A stretch of 34,190 bases of DNA, taken from Nitrososphaerota archaeon (GTDB taxonomy: Archaea; Thermoproteota; Nitrososphaeria; Nitrososphaerales; Nitrosopumilaceae). This document shows, piece by piece, positions 1 to 8,305 of this stretch; the stretch's first letter is position 1, and every line of letters begins with the position of its first letter. The position numbers and the translations under genes were made by a program. The stretch covers positions 1 to 34,190 of the forward strand of contig JADFLN010000002.1 in assembly GCA_022564385.1 (NCBI GenBank), given 5' to 3'. The notes beneath the pieces were generated by a model. It was not told where the DNA came from and searched no databases. It worked only from the letters and a program-made list of their open reading frames with translations.

Positions 1-61
1 GTGAATTTTCTTTTCCTTTAGTTTCACAAACTAAATTTTCAACAAAAAAGATCTTAAGCAT
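1..61 (-). CDS. Possible 5' fragment of a gene running off the left edge
   Basis: On the minus strand an ATG at 59-61 opens a frame (begins MLKIFFVENLVCETKGKENS) that stays open to the window edge. It lies downstream of leuB and could be the next gene of that operon. Only about 20 codons are visible, no family is recognisable, and the start is not supported by a clear ribosome binding site. It could equally be chance open frame in a leader. Confidence 0.25.
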   Translation of the reverse strand, partial: MLKIFFVENLVCETKGKENS

Positions 62-109
62 TACGACAACCTAGCATGTTTCCACGAATGAATCGGGGGG
101 ATACCATTT

Positions 110-1123
110 TTAGAGATTGTCTGTAATCTGTTTGGTAAATTCTGAAGTAGACATATCTCCTCCAATATCCTTGGTTTTAATTCCTGTTTTTACCAAATCA
201 AAGATTGTAGACTCCAACTTTTCTCCCACTTCAATACATTTTGAATCATTATTTTTCACTCCAAGCCAATCACACATCATCTTAATTGATAACAAAAATG
301 ATGAAGGATTTGCAATGTTTTGTCCTGCAATATCAAATGCAGCTCCATGAACTGGTTCAAACAATGCAAAATTATCGCCAATATTTGCAGCTGGTGCCAT
401 TCCTAACCCACCTACAACCTGAGATGATTCATCAGATAAAATATCACCATACAAATTTGTAGTGACTACAACATCGAATTCTTGTGGTTGACGTATTAAA
501 TTCATCGCACAAGCATCCACATACATTTCTTCAAATACAATTTCAGGATAATCTTTTGAAACATCAGTACAAGCTTTTGCAAATAAGCCATCTGTTATTC
601 TCATAACATTTGATTTGTGAACACAGGTAACTTTTTTCTTTAAATTTCTCTGCTTTGCAGTTTCAAATGCATACTTGGCAATTCTTTTTGATGCAGACAC
701 TGAAATTATCCTTAGTGCTACTGCAGAATCTCCTACTCGGAACTCTTTCCCTGTGTAAAGATCCTCAGTATTTTCTCGAACTATCACCATATCAATATCA
801 TCACGTAATGCGGGCATATGGGGATATGATTTTGCAGGTCGGATATTGGCATAAAGATCAAGCATTCTCCTCAATACAACAATAACATCAACTGCACTTT
901 CACCAACAGGAGCTTTCAAACATGCATCAGACTGCTTTATTGCATTAATAGTCTCATCAGGAAGTGCCTTTCCTGTCTGCTCAAGTGCATTATCACCAGC
1001 TGATAATTTTGTGATATCAAATTTCAAATCAAGTTTGTCATGAATGGTATTTAGCACAGAAATTGCAGATTCTGAAATTTCAGGACCAATTCCATCACCA
1101 GTAATTAATGATATTTTGTACAT
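110..1123 (-). CDS. leuB: 3-isopropylmalate dehydrogenase (isocitrate/isopropylmalate dehydrogenase family)
   Basis: Predicted to oxidise and decarboxylate 3-isopropylmalate to 2-oxoisocaproate with NAD+, a late step of leucine synthesis in the cytoplasm. The 337-residue protein has the family N-terminus (ITGDGIGPE), the substrate helix VLRRMLDLYANIRP, the VRENTEDLY segment, the metal-binding stretch NLYGDILSDESS and the nucleotide-binding EPVHGAAFDIAGQNIANP. Length is normal for archaeal members. The ATG start abuts the conserved first strand. It is the last clear gene of a minus-strand cluster ilvB-ilvN-leuA-leuB, 32 nt after leuA, and this context is the main reason for preferring LeuB. 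The NTED motif also occurs in isocitrate and homoisocitrate dehydrogenases, so substrate is inferred from neighbours, not proven by the residues. Confidence 0.85.
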   Translation of the reverse strand: MYKISLITGDGIGPEISESAISVLNTIHDKLDLKFDITKLSAGDNALEQTGKALPDETINAIKQSDACLKAPVGESAVDVIVVLRRMLDLYANIRPAKSYPHMPALRDDIDMVIVRENTEDLYTGKEFRVGDSAVALRIISVSASKRIAKYAFETAKQRNLKKKVTCVHKSNVMRITDGLFAKACTDVSKDYPEIVFEEMYVDACAMNLIRQPQEFDVVVTTNLYGDILSDESSQVVGGLGMAPAANIGDNFALFEPVHGAAFDIAGQNIANPSSFLLSIKMMCDWLGVKNNDSKCIEVGEKLESTIFDLVKTGIKTKDIGGDMSTSEFTKQITDNL

Positions 1124-1155
1124 AATGCTTCATCACAATAAGGGAATTTTAGGAT

Positions 1156-2670
1156 TTAGCTTACCTGTTTTTCTTTTAGCATCTTTTTGAGCATGATTCT
1201 ATTAATGCCATCAATCACAGCTTGAACACTTGTAGTTACAATATCCTCTCCAACTGATTTTGCTGAAACTTTATTTCCTTGTGCATCTTCTACACTAATT
1301 GTTACCTCACACAATGCAGATGAACCACCAGAGATAGATGCTAAAGCATAATCTTTAATTCGTATTTCTGAAATTTTACCAGTTATCTTTTGAATTGCAT
1401 TTAATGCTGCATCAACAGGACCTACGCCATGATCAGTTCCAGTAAACTCTTTTCCATCAATGTTTAATTTTACAAAGGCATAAGGTATTGTTCCAATTCC
1501 AGTGGAGACAGAAAATCCAGTTAATTGAACAATTCTTTGGATTCCTTTTTCACCCAAGACATCACTTGCAATAGAAAGTAATTCAACGTCAGTGATTTGT
1601 TTTCCTTGATCACCTAACACTTTGATTTTATCAAGAATTTGTTTTGATTGTTCTTCTGTTGGTTTGACTCCATATTCTGCAAGCATTGCATTCATTCCAT
1701 GAATTCCTGCATGTTTTCCAACACTAAGTCGTCTTTTTCTTCCAACTAATTCAGGACTGATTGGTTCGTATGTAAGAGGATTATTCAACACACCATGAGT
1801 ATGAATTCCAGACTCGTGACCGAATGCATTATCTCCAACAATAGCCTTATTTGGCTGAACTTTGATGCCCATAATTTTTGAAACATAGCGAGATGTATCA
1901 TAGATTAATTCAGATTTGATGTTAGTTTCATATTTTTGTTCATAAGGCAAGCATTGCAATGCCATTGAAAGTTCTTCTAATGATGCATTTCCTGCACGCT
2001 CACCAATTCCATTAATTGTAACATGTGCACAAGATGCTCCTGCATGAATTCCAGATAACGCATTAGCTACTGCCAATCCAAAGTCATTATGACAATGAAC
2101 ACTGATTGGGAGATTTGTTGCATCAATTGCATCACGAGTTATTTCTGCCATATACTCAGGAGTAGAGTAACCCACAGTATCTGGAATATCAATTCTATCA
2201 GCTCCTGCTTTTGCAACTTCACCAAACACCTTTTTCAAGAATTCCCTATCAGTTCTTGTTGCATCCTCAGCTGAGAATTCAACTTGAATGCCTCTTGATT
2301 TTCCATATTCTACTGCTTCAATTGCTTTTTCAAGTACTTGTTCTCTTGTCATTTTGAGTTTATACTCCAAGTGAATATCAGATGTTGCAATGAATGTGTG
2401 AATGGAATTTAATCCAGCATCAATTGCAGCATCAATGTCTCTTTTGTTAGTTCTTGCTAATCCAACAATCTCACAAGATAATCCTTCACTAGTAATCATC
2501 TTTATTCCTTTTAATTCACCATCAGAAACTATTGGAAAGCCTGCTTCAATTACGTCAACGCCAAGTGTATCAAGTTTTTTGGCAATAGAGAGTTTTTGAT
2601 CTGGGGATAAGGATACTCCAATAGTTTGTTCTCCATCTCTCAATGTTGTATCAAATATTCTAATTTTCAT
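1156..2670 (-). CDS. leuA: 2-isopropylmalate synthase
   Basis: Condenses acetyl-CoA with 2-oxoisovalerate, the first committed step to leucine. The 504-residue protein starts with the DRE-TIM barrel signature FDTTLRDGEQ (about residues 6-15, metal ligand Asp8), has the metal-binding HCHND motif (about 192-196), the GIGERAGNASLEE segment and the GKHAGIHG region. It ends with a full LeuA dimerisation/allosteric domain (about 370-495, with TGTDHGVGPVDAALNAI), so leucine feedback inhibition is likely. The ATG overlaps the ilvN stop by 4 nt (ATGA), which points to translational coupling. Homocitrate or citramalate synthases are close relatives, but the complete regulatory domain and the ilvBN/leuB neighbours favour LeuA. 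Confidence 0.93.
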   Translation of the reverse strand: MKIRIFDTTLRDGEQTIGVSLSPDQKLSIAKKLDTLGVDVIEAGFPIVSDGELKGIKMITSEGLSCEIVGLARTNKRDIDAAIDAGLNSIHTFIATSDIHLEYKLKMTREQVLEKAIEAVEYGKSRGIQVEFSAEDATRTDREFLKKVFGEVAKAGADRIDIPDTVGYSTPEYMAEITRDAIDATNLPISVHCHNDFGLAVANALSGIHAGASCAHVTINGIGERAGNASLEELSMALQCLPYEQKYETNIKSELIYDTSRYVSKIMGIKVQPNKAIVGDNAFGHESGIHTHGVLNNPLTYEPISPELVGRKRRLSVGKHAGIHGMNAMLAEYGVKPTEEQSKQILDKIKVLGDQGKQITDVELLSIASDVLGEKGIQRIVQLTGFSVSTGIGTIPYAFVKLNIDGKEFTGTDHGVGPVDAALNAIQKITGKISEIRIKDYALASISGGSSALCEVTISVEDAQGNKVSAKSVGEDIVTTSVQAVIDGINRIMLKKMLKEKQVS

Positions 2671-3149
2671 GATCCACTCCTTTGCAATGCAGCAACACCA
2701 GTCCGTGCCACATCAATAATGCCAAATGGCTTTATCAATTCCTCAAATGCCTGGATTTGATGAGGAGTTGCAGTTAATTCTATCATAAGTGATTTCTTTT
2801 GCACATCATGCACTTTTCCCCCATATGCATTGGCGATCTTGTTAAGTTCCATACTATCATTAGCGTTACTGAGTTTTATCATAAAAAGACAGAGTTCTCT
2901 ATACACTGTCTTGTGCTCGTCTAATTGCTTGACATCTACTGTATCAATCATTTTATCAAGTTGTTTTACAATCTGTGCAATCTGCTTTTCATCAGTATTG
3001 GTAGTAATAGTCATTCTAGAATAATCAGGATTCTCAGTTACCCCTACTGAGATGCTATCAATATTGAAATTTCTAGCTCTAAAAAGATTAGTTATCTTAA
3101 ACAAGACACCTGTTTTGTTTTCAACTAAAATAGAAATAATTGCCCACAT
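2667..3149 (-). CDS. ilvN: Acetolactate synthase small (regulatory) subunit
   Basis: Regulatory subunit of acetohydroxyacid synthase, which binds valine and stimulates the catalytic subunit. The 160-residue protein has an N-terminal ACT domain with the classical start (ISILVENKTGVLFKITNLF, NIDSISVGVTE) and a second ACT-like C-terminal domain (about 80-155) ending IDVARTGVAALQR. Length is typical of IlvN/IlvH. It begins 9 nt after ilvB and its stop overlaps leuA by 4 nt, so it is in the middle of a tight operon. The choice between the symbols ilvN and ilvH is only a naming matter. Confidence 0.92.
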   Translation of the reverse strand: MWAIISILVENKTGVLFKITNLFRARNFNIDSISVGVTENPDYSRMTITTNTDEKQIAQIVKQLDKMIDTVDVKQLDEHKTVYRELCLFMIKLSNANDSMELNKIANAYGGKVHDVQKKSLMIELTATPHQIQAFEELIKPFGIIDVARTGVAALQRSGS

Positions 3150-3158
3150 GACTAATCA

Positions 3159-4871
3159 CTATGATGGTAATACCATATCTGCAAGCGAAGTTCCAGGAGC
3201 TACAAATGGCAATACATCTTCTAAAGGATCAATTGGAATATCGATTACAGTAGCAACATCACTGCTTAATGCAGTTTTAATTGCTTTATCAAGCTCATCC
3301 ATTGATTGTGCCCTAATTCCTTGTGCCCCATATGATTCTGCTAATTTTACATAATCAGGACAATGTTGTTGATCTACACCAATCATTCTTTTGTCATAGA
3401 AAGTTCTTTGCCATTGTGCAACCATTCCTAATGAAAAGTTGTTTAAGATAAACACGATTACTGGAATATCTTCCAATACTGCAGTTGCGAGTGAGTTTTC
3501 AGTCATACTGAAACTGCCATCTCCTGCGATATCCACTACTGGAACATCAGGTCTTGCAACTTTGGCACCAATTGATGCTGGAAATCCCCAACCCATAGTA
3601 CCAAGTCCAGTAGAACTAAAGAAAGTACCAGGTTGAATTACATCATAGAACAATGATGCCCACATTTGGTGTTGTCCTACTTCAGTAGTGATGATTGATT
3701 CAATTGGTAATAGTTCTCTGAGTTTACGTAAAATTTTTGCAGCCCCCATTTCACCTGAATGAATTTTTAAATTCTCTTTCCAATAAGCTTTAGTTTCTTT
3801 AACATGTTTTATCCATGTAGATTCTTCAGTTTTTTTGATTGAACGTTGCAAAAGTAATTTTATCATTATTCGAAGTGACGCTTTAACATCTCCAATAACT
3901 GCAATCTGTGCTGTTTGGTTTTTACCAATTTCTGCAGGATCTATATCCATGTGAATAATTTTGAGTCGCTTTTCAAAGGCTTCAAAGGTTCCAATTGATC
4001 TATCAGAGAATCTAGTGCCTATTGCTAATACACAATCAGCTTCTGTCATCATTTTGTTTGCCTCTGCATGACCATGCATTCCAATTGGACCTAATGACAA
4101 AGGATGATTTTCAGGAAATGCCCCCTTTCCTTTGAAAGTTGTAACTACTGGAAGCATGAGAGTTTCAGCAATAGATTGTAATTCAGCAAAAGCTGATGAG
4201 ATAATAGTTCCGCCACCAGCTAAGATGATTGGTCTTTCTGAATTAAGTAACATATCAACTGCTCTTTCACATGCAACAATATCAGGATCAGTCCAAGGAT
4301 GATAACCTTGAATTTTAAATTCATCAGGAAATTCCATCTCTGCTTCATTTTGTTGAACATCTTTTGGAATGTCAATAAGTACAGGTCCTGGTCGTCCAGT
4401 GCGTGCAATGTAAAATCCTTTTCTTACAGCTTCTGGAACTTCATTAGCTTTTCTTGGTTGAAATGCATATTTTACAACAGGGTTTGACATTCCAATAATA
4501 TCACTTTCTTGGAATGCATCTTTTCCAATCATTGCAACAGGTACTTGACCAGTTACAGCAACCATTGGTGAGGAATCAGCTTGTGCTGTTGCAAGTCCAG
4601 TCAATATGTTAGTGGCACCTGGTCCTGATGTTGCAAAACAAACACCAGGTTTTCTGCTTACTCTACCAAAACCATCAGCCATATGAGCTGCTGATTGTTC
4701 ATGTCTTGCCAAGATATGTCTAATATTACATCTAGCAAATTCGTCATACATTGGAAGATTTGCACCTCCGGGTATACCAAATACTTGCTTGACGCCTTCT
4801 TTTTCCATAGCCGTCATCAAGGCCTTTGCACCTGTCATAGTTTCCATTTTATCTATCAAATCAATCGCCAT
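3159..4871 (-). CDS. ilvB: Acetolactate synthase large (catalytic) subunit
   Basis: Thiamine-diphosphate enzyme that makes 2-acetolactate or 2-aceto-2-hydroxybutyrate from pyruvate, the first common step of valine, leucine and isoleucine synthesis. The 570-residue protein has the expected order: N-terminal TPP PYR domain with FGIPGGANLP and the catalytic Glu in RHEQSAAHMADG (about Glu58), central FAD/DHAP-type domain (GGGTIISS, GTRFSDR), and C-terminal TPP domain with the GDGSFSMTENSLATA...NN metal/diphosphate motif (about 440-470). It is the first gene of the ilvB-ilvN-leuA-leuB operon. ilvC, ilvD and leuCD are not in the window. Confidence 0.93.
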   Translation of the reverse strand: MAIDLIDKMETMTGAKALMTAMEKEGVKQVFGIPGGANLPMYDEFARCNIRHILARHEQSAAHMADGFGRVSRKPGVCFATSGPGATNILTGLATAQADSSPMVAVTGQVPVAMIGKDAFQESDIIGMSNPVVKYAFQPRKANEVPEAVRKGFYIARTGRPGPVLIDIPKDVQQNEAEMEFPDEFKIQGYHPWTDPDIVACERAVDMLLNSERPIILAGGGTIISSAFAELQSIAETLMLPVVTTFKGKGAFPENHPLSLGPIGMHGHAEANKMMTEADCVLAIGTRFSDRSIGTFEAFEKRLKIIHMDIDPAEIGKNQTAQIAVIGDVKASLRIMIKLLLQRSIKKTEESTWIKHVKETKAYWKENLKIHSGEMGAAKILRKLRELLPIESIITTEVGQHQMWASLFYDVIQPGTFFSSTGLGTMGWGFPASIGAKVARPDVPVVDIAGDGSFSMTENSLATAVLEDIPVIVFILNNFSLGMVAQWQRTFYDKRMIGVDQQHCPDYVKLAESYGAQGIRAQSMDELDKAIKTALSSDVATVIDIPIDPLEDVLPFVAPGTSLADMVLPS

Positions 4872-5073
4872 AATTTTAATGAAGTTAAAAATTTGAGCAC
4901 ACTTTACAGTAAAACAACAACTTGCAAATTCTTGCTAATTGGTCCAGTTACTTTTATGCTCATTGAAATCAAAAATAAAACCAATCAATAATTAATAAAG
5001 ATTACCAGAAAAATAATCAGGATTTAATCATTTTCGAGTCAGAAGACTTAAACTGATAATTTACATATTTGAA
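4872..5073. promoter_or_regulatory. Divergent promoter region between ilvB and the NTF2-like gene
   Basis: This 200-bp gap holds promoters for two divergent genes. On the plus strand the TATA-like GACTTAAACT (5045-5054) is centred about 25 nt before the ATG at 5074, which predicts a leaderless mRNA. The ilvB promoter is less clear; TTTACTGTAAAG read on the minus strand near 4898-4909 is a candidate. No attenuator-like hairpin or leader peptide was seen. Confidence 0.45.
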
Positions 5074-5487
5074 ATGACTATATTGTTAGATCGTGAAGAA
5101 ATCATCAAAATTATTGAAACACTATTTGAAGCAGGAGTAACAAAAGATCTAACACAACTAAAAGACATACATCTTGATGATCCTAGATTTTCTAGCTTTA
5201 GTGATTTGCCACCATATGATCTTAAGGATTATAAAACTACAATAGAATTAGAAGAATTAAAATTTATTAGTATTTCAGACTATAGTTATGAAATTAAAAA
5301 TCTAAAAATTAGTATTTTTGGAGATGCTGCAATTGTGGCAATGGAGTTAATTCAACAAGGAATTATAATAGACAATAAAGCATTCACTGGTGAACACATG
5401 AAAATCAAAGGAAGGGCAACATTTGTTTTGATAAAACAACCAACATGGAAAATTGCACACATTCATCTCTCAAAGATAGAGGGATAG
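5074..5487 (+). CDS. SnoaL/NTF2-like domain protein
   Basis: A 137-residue protein that probably adopts the NTF2-like alpha+beta cone fold (SnoaL/DUF4440 group). The support is an N-terminal helical part (REEIIKIIETLFEAG), a middle segment on early onset of strands (LEELKFISISDYSYEIKNL), then the family-like pattern GDAAIVAMEL, a strand pair ending MKIKGRATFVLI, and a final WKIAHIHLS strand. Such proteins act as small ligand-binding domains or isomerases; no catalytic residues can be assigned, so no reaction is given. The start is the ATG placed where a TATA-like box predicts a leaderless transcript. It converges with the LsrF-like gene, the two stop codons lying 1 nt apart. Confidence 0.7.
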   Translation: MTILLDREEIIKIIETLFEAGVTKDLTQLKDIHLDDPRFSSFSDLPPYDLKDYKTTIELEELKFISISDYSYEIKNLKISIFGDAAIVAMELIQQGIIIDNKAFTGEHMKIKGRATFVLIKQPTWKIAHIHLSKIEG

Positions 5488-5488
5488 A

Positions 5489-6337
5489 TTATTTCTTAGT
5501 TGTATTAGGTTTGTTTTGATTAGGTTTGTTTTGATTAGGTTTGTTTTTTGGACCTTCACTAACTAGTTTTTTGTAATAGGCATATGCTTGATCAACAGTA
5601 GAATTTCCATGAACTATGGTTCTAACTGCTTTAATCATTTCAACAGGATGTTCTGATTGCCAGATATTTCTCCCCATGTCAACTCCAACGGCACCACCTT
5701 TGATTGAGTTGTATGTTAATTGTAATGCATCACGTTCTGGGATTTTTTTTCCTCCTGCAACAATAATTGGAACAGGACATGATTGAACAACTTTTTCAAA
5801 ATTTTCACAATAATATGTTTTAACAATATGTGCCCCTTGCTCAGCTGCAATTCTGCATGCCAAGGAAAGATATCTCGCATCTTTACCCAATTCTTTTCCA
5901 ACTGCAGTTACAGCCAATACAGGAATTCCATATTTTTCGGCTTTACTTACTAATTTTCCAAGATTCACAATAGTTTGATGTTCATATTTTGAGCCAACAA
6001 AAATAGACATTGCAAGTGCACTTGCATTGAGTCTAATTGCATCTTGAATTGAAACAGTTATTTCTTCTTGAGATAAATCCTCACCAATAATACTTGAACC
6101 GCCAGAGACTCTCAACACCATTGGGGTGTTAGTAGTTGCAGGAACACATGTTCTCTGAATGCCTCTTGTAACCATCAAAGAGTCACAATATTTCAAGAGA
6201 GGTGCAATTACTTTTTTTGGATTCTCTAATTTTTCAGTCGGGCCAAGGAAATATCCATGATCAACTGCTAACATTAATGCACGATTATCTTGTGGTTTAA
6301 TGATTTGTGAGAGTCTATTTTTTAATCCCCAATCCAA
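5489..6337 (-). CDS. LsrF-like class I aldolase/thiolase (DeoC/FbaB family)
   Basis: A 282-residue TIM-barrel protein strikingly like bacterial LsrF (3-hydroxy-5-phosphonooxypentane-2,4-dione thiolase of AI-2 breakdown): DWG near the start, LMLAVDHGYFLGPTE, VTRGIQR, NASALAMSIFVGSKYEHQ, the Lys-bearing AHIVKTYYCENF (Schiff-base lysine of the family), PVPIIVAGGKK and GAVGVDMGRNIWQSEHPV. Relatives in this superfamily also include archaeal fructose-bisphosphate aldolase and ADH synthase, so the substrate is uncertain. There is no AI-2 uptake or kinase gene nearby. The start is taken as TTG at 6337, just before DWG; the frame has no ATG or GTG upstream. The last ~20 residues are a NKPNQ repeat not expected in the family. 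It lies 46 nt after the alcohol dehydrogenase and probably shares its transcript. Confidence 0.75.
   Translation of the reverse strand: MDWGLKNRLSQIIKPQDNRALMLAVDHGYFLGPTEKLENPKKVIAPLLKYCDSLMVTRGIQRTCVPATTNTPMVLRVSGGSSIIGEDLSQEEITVSIQDAIRLNASALAMSIFVGSKYEHQTIVNLGKLVSKAEKYGIPVLAVTAVGKELGKDARYLSLACRIAAEQGAHIVKTYYCENFEKVVQSCPVPIIVAGGKKIPERDALQLTYNSIKGGAVGVDMGRNIWQSEHPVEMIKAVRTIVHGNSTVDQAYAYYKKLVSEGPKNKPNQNKPNQNKPNTTKK
5507..5550. repeat. Three-copy 15-bp tandem repeat in the LsrF-like gene
   Basis: AGGTTTGTTTTGATT is repeated nearly three times. Read on the minus strand it encodes the C-terminal NKPNQ-NKPNQ-NKPN tail of the LsrF-like protein. It is in frame and probably length-variable by slippage. 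Confidence 0.85.
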
Positions 6338-6383
6338 TTCTCTTCGATTTTGAAAGAATCGAAATACCTTTCTTAAGCCTTTC

Positions 6384-7412
6384 TTATTTTGTAATGATTA
6401 TTTTCATTGCATTATCACCACTACGTGCATGATCAAATGCTTTTTGGGAATCAACAATTGGGTAGGTATGTGTGATTAGTTGTTTTACATCTATTTGAGA
6501 AGATTCAATTAGATTAAGAGCTTCTTTAGTATCTTTATCAGATGCAGCATAACTAGTAACAAGAGTAATCTCTTTCGAATAGATTATACTCATATCAAAA
6601 TTTAATTTTGCTCCTTTTGAAGGAACACCAAACATCATAACAGTGCCACCTTTTCTTACCATATCAATAGCATCCTCAAGGGCATTCATACTACTAGTTG
6701 CAACAATTGCAACATCTACTCCTCGCCCATCAGTATGTTTCAAAATCTTTTGTTTTCTATCTTCATCCATTGAATTTATTGATTCAGTAATATTGAATTT
6801 TTTTACAAAACTTAATCTAAAGTCATTAATATCAAAACAGAAAATTTTTGAGAATTTCTTTATCAAAGATAACATTACATGTAACATTCCTGTCGGACCA
6901 ACACCAAAAATTGCAGCAGAATCACTTTCATTATAACAAAATTTGGTCCAAGCCCGCACACAACATGCTAGAGGTTCAATCATTGCAGCTTCTTCAAAGC
7001 TTAGAGAATCAGAAATTTTCAGAATGCCGCCATGTGAAACATTCCATGCAGGTACAACATATTCTTCAGATAACCCACAAGGAGAGAGATTTGTTTCATA
7101 GTATTTTTTACACATAGTTTCATTACCATGATTACATAAATGACAATCATAACAAGGAACATGATGATGAGTGAATACTCTATCACCTTTTTTAAATTCT
7201 GTAACATTAGAACCAACATCTAAAATTACACCTGCAGGTTCATGTCCTAAACGCATAGATGGTTGCCCATATTGACCAAAAACTTTTTCCAAATCAGAGC
7301 CACAAATTCCACAAGCATGCATCTGTACTAAAACATCACCAAGCCCCAATGTTGGCTTTTCTGTTTCATCAACAGAGATTACTGATGGTTCTTTAACAAA
7401 TGCTGTTTTCAT
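6384..7412 (-). CDS. Zinc-dependent medium-chain alcohol dehydrogenase
   Basis: A 342-residue MDR-family dehydrogenase. The catalytic-zinc site is visible as CGICGSDLEK (Cys about 37) with GHEPAG; the structural zinc loop has Cys spaced as in CYDCHLCNHGNETMC (about 92-106). The Rossmann fold motif is AIFGVGPTGMLHVM (about 168), followed by FDIND, which favours NAD(H). Closest types by eye are sorbitol/threonine-dehydrogenase-like enzymes. Substrate is unknown; the adjacent LsrF-like aldolase suggests that the two act on a common sugar- or keto-compound. ATG start; likely first gene of the pair. Confidence 0.85.
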   Translation of the reverse strand: MKTAFVKEPSVISVDETEKPTLGLGDVLVQMHACGICGSDLEKVFGQYGQPSMRLGHEPAGVILDVGSNVTEFKKGDRVFTHHHVPCYDCHLCNHGNETMCKKYYETNLSPCGLSEEYVVPAWNVSHGGILKISDSLSFEEAAMIEPLACCVRAWTKFCYNESDSAAIFGVGPTGMLHVMLSLIKKFSKIFCFDINDFRLSFVKKFNITESINSMDEDRKQKILKHTDGRGVDVAIVATSSMNALEDAIDMVRKGGTVMMFGVPSKGAKLNFDMSIIYSKEITLVTSYAASDKDTKEALNLIESSQIDVKQLITHTYPIVDSQKAFDHARSGDNAMKIIITK

Positions 7413-7453
7413 TATAAAACATTGTAATATTGATTATAAGTAGATTAAATGAA

Positions 7454-7747
7454 TCATACACCAAGAATCTTTTTTAGCATCGCTCTGTAATCAACTTCAG
7501 TTTTTTCACTTCCTATTGAAGGTAATGAAAAAACAAGAGTATCTTTTTCAGCTCGAAGTGCTGTTAATTCATCATCAATGGATTTTGTGATATCATCACT
7601 GACAAGAATCAATCCAACATTAGAATCATCCGTCAATCTCTTAATTTCATCCAAAGCTTTTTGTGGTGTTTCAGAAATAATTCCTGGAACTCCAGCTAAT
7701 TGAAAACTAGTTACAAATGATTTACTCCCAACAGTGAAGATTTCCAT
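7454..7747 (-). CDS. atpF: A-type ATP synthase subunit F
   Basis: A 97-residue protein with the subunit F pattern of A/V-type ATPases: short Rossmann-like core starting IFTVGSKSFVTSFQLAGVPGI, then VGLILVSDDITKSIDDEL, and the C-terminal PSIGSEKTEVDYRAMLKKILGV, equivalent to the P(S/G)...Y..l...v.R.lG ending of the family. It is part of the central stalk of the proton- or sodium-translocating ATP synthase. Length is normal. Unusually, none of its neighbours encodes another ATP synthase subunit. Gene symbol follows A-type usage and should not be confused with the bacterial F-type b subunit. Confidence 0.85.
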   Translation of the reverse strand: MEIFTVGSKSFVTSFQLAGVPGIISETPQKALDEIKRLTDDSNVGLILVSDDITKSIDDELTALRAEKDTLVFSLPSIGSEKTEVDYRAMLKKILGV

Positions 7748-7835
7748 AGTTAAAATTTTGTCTATTCTAATTTAACCCTTTTTGGTAGGTAATAGATCAG
7801 GAAAGATTGATTTAGTTTGAAAAATTAGGGAATTC

Positions 7836-8135
7836 ATGACAGAAATCGATACTCAAAAAAATATCTATTTGTTCCTTCATGGAAGAATGGATCTGAAAGA
7901 AAAAGCAATGAATGGGCTTACAACAAAGGGATTTGCAAATGATAAAGTAATCATGGCTTTACCAAATGAAGTTGGAAATGTAGGAGATTACATGGCAATG
8001 TTATGGATGCCACCAAATCCAGACCACATTAAGATTCAACAAATTACAAAAATTGAAAAAGTGGAATCAGATGATGTAACTGGCCTTTGGAAAGGAGTCT
8101 CAAAAGATGATATAGATACTATTCCATTAGAGTAA
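7836..8135 (+). CDS. Small hypothetical protein, probably thaumarchaeal
   Basis: A 99-residue soluble protein with no family I can name. It has no membrane segment or metal motif. It is rich in short hydrophobic strands (NIYLFLHGRMD, DKVIMALPNEVG, MAMLWMPPNPDHIKIQQI) followed by an acidic C-terminus, so a small alpha/beta domain is likely. Codon use and composition match its neighbours, and an ATG start fits. It is divergent from atpF and converges on the SWIM gene. Confidence 0.7.
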   Translation: MTEIDTQKNIYLFLHGRMDLKEKAMNGLTTKGFANDKVIMALPNEVGNVGDYMAMLWMPPNPDHIKIQQITKIEKVESDDVTGLWKGVSKDDIDTIPLE

Positions 8136-8181
8136 GTTATCAGAAACAACCAACTAAAGTCAGTGCATTTTTTTCAATATA

Positions 8182-8215
8182 TTTCTAGAATCAGAATTTT
8201 TTAATTTTCTAGAAT
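8182..8215. repeat. Paired TTTCTAGAAT palindromic motif
   Basis: TTTCTAGAAT occurs at 8182-8191 and 8206-8215, 24 bp centre to centre. Each contains the perfect palindrome TTCTAGAA. They lie in the convergent gap between two genes, where no promoter for an annotated gene is needed. Confidence 0.6.
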
Positions 8216-8244
8216 AAAATATTCCAAAAATTAGTACATTGAAT

Positions 8245-8287
8245 TGTTACTAACCGAAATTGTCTATAAAATTTTTACTTAGTAACA
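8245..8287. terminator. Inverted repeat between convergent genes, possible bidirectional terminator
   Basis: TGTTACTAA (8245-8253) and TTAGTAACA (8279-8287) are perfect 9-bp inverted arms with a 25-bp spacer. The position between the stops of the convergent genes ending at 8135 and 8306 fits a structured 3' end for both. Archaeal termination normally depends on T-tracts rather than hairpins, so a protein-binding site is also possible. Confidence 0.4.
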
Positions 8288-8305
8288 CATTCAAATAATA
8301 AATAA

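Noticed and set aside
62..109. GC-rich stretch with CGGGGGGATACC as a possible tRNA or structured RNA
   Set aside because: No acceptor stem or T-loop (GGTTCRANNCC) arrangement can be formed on either strand.
5507..5550. 15-bp repeat as an attachment site or iteron
   Set aside because: It is in frame and encodes the protein tail; no integrase or replication gene is near.
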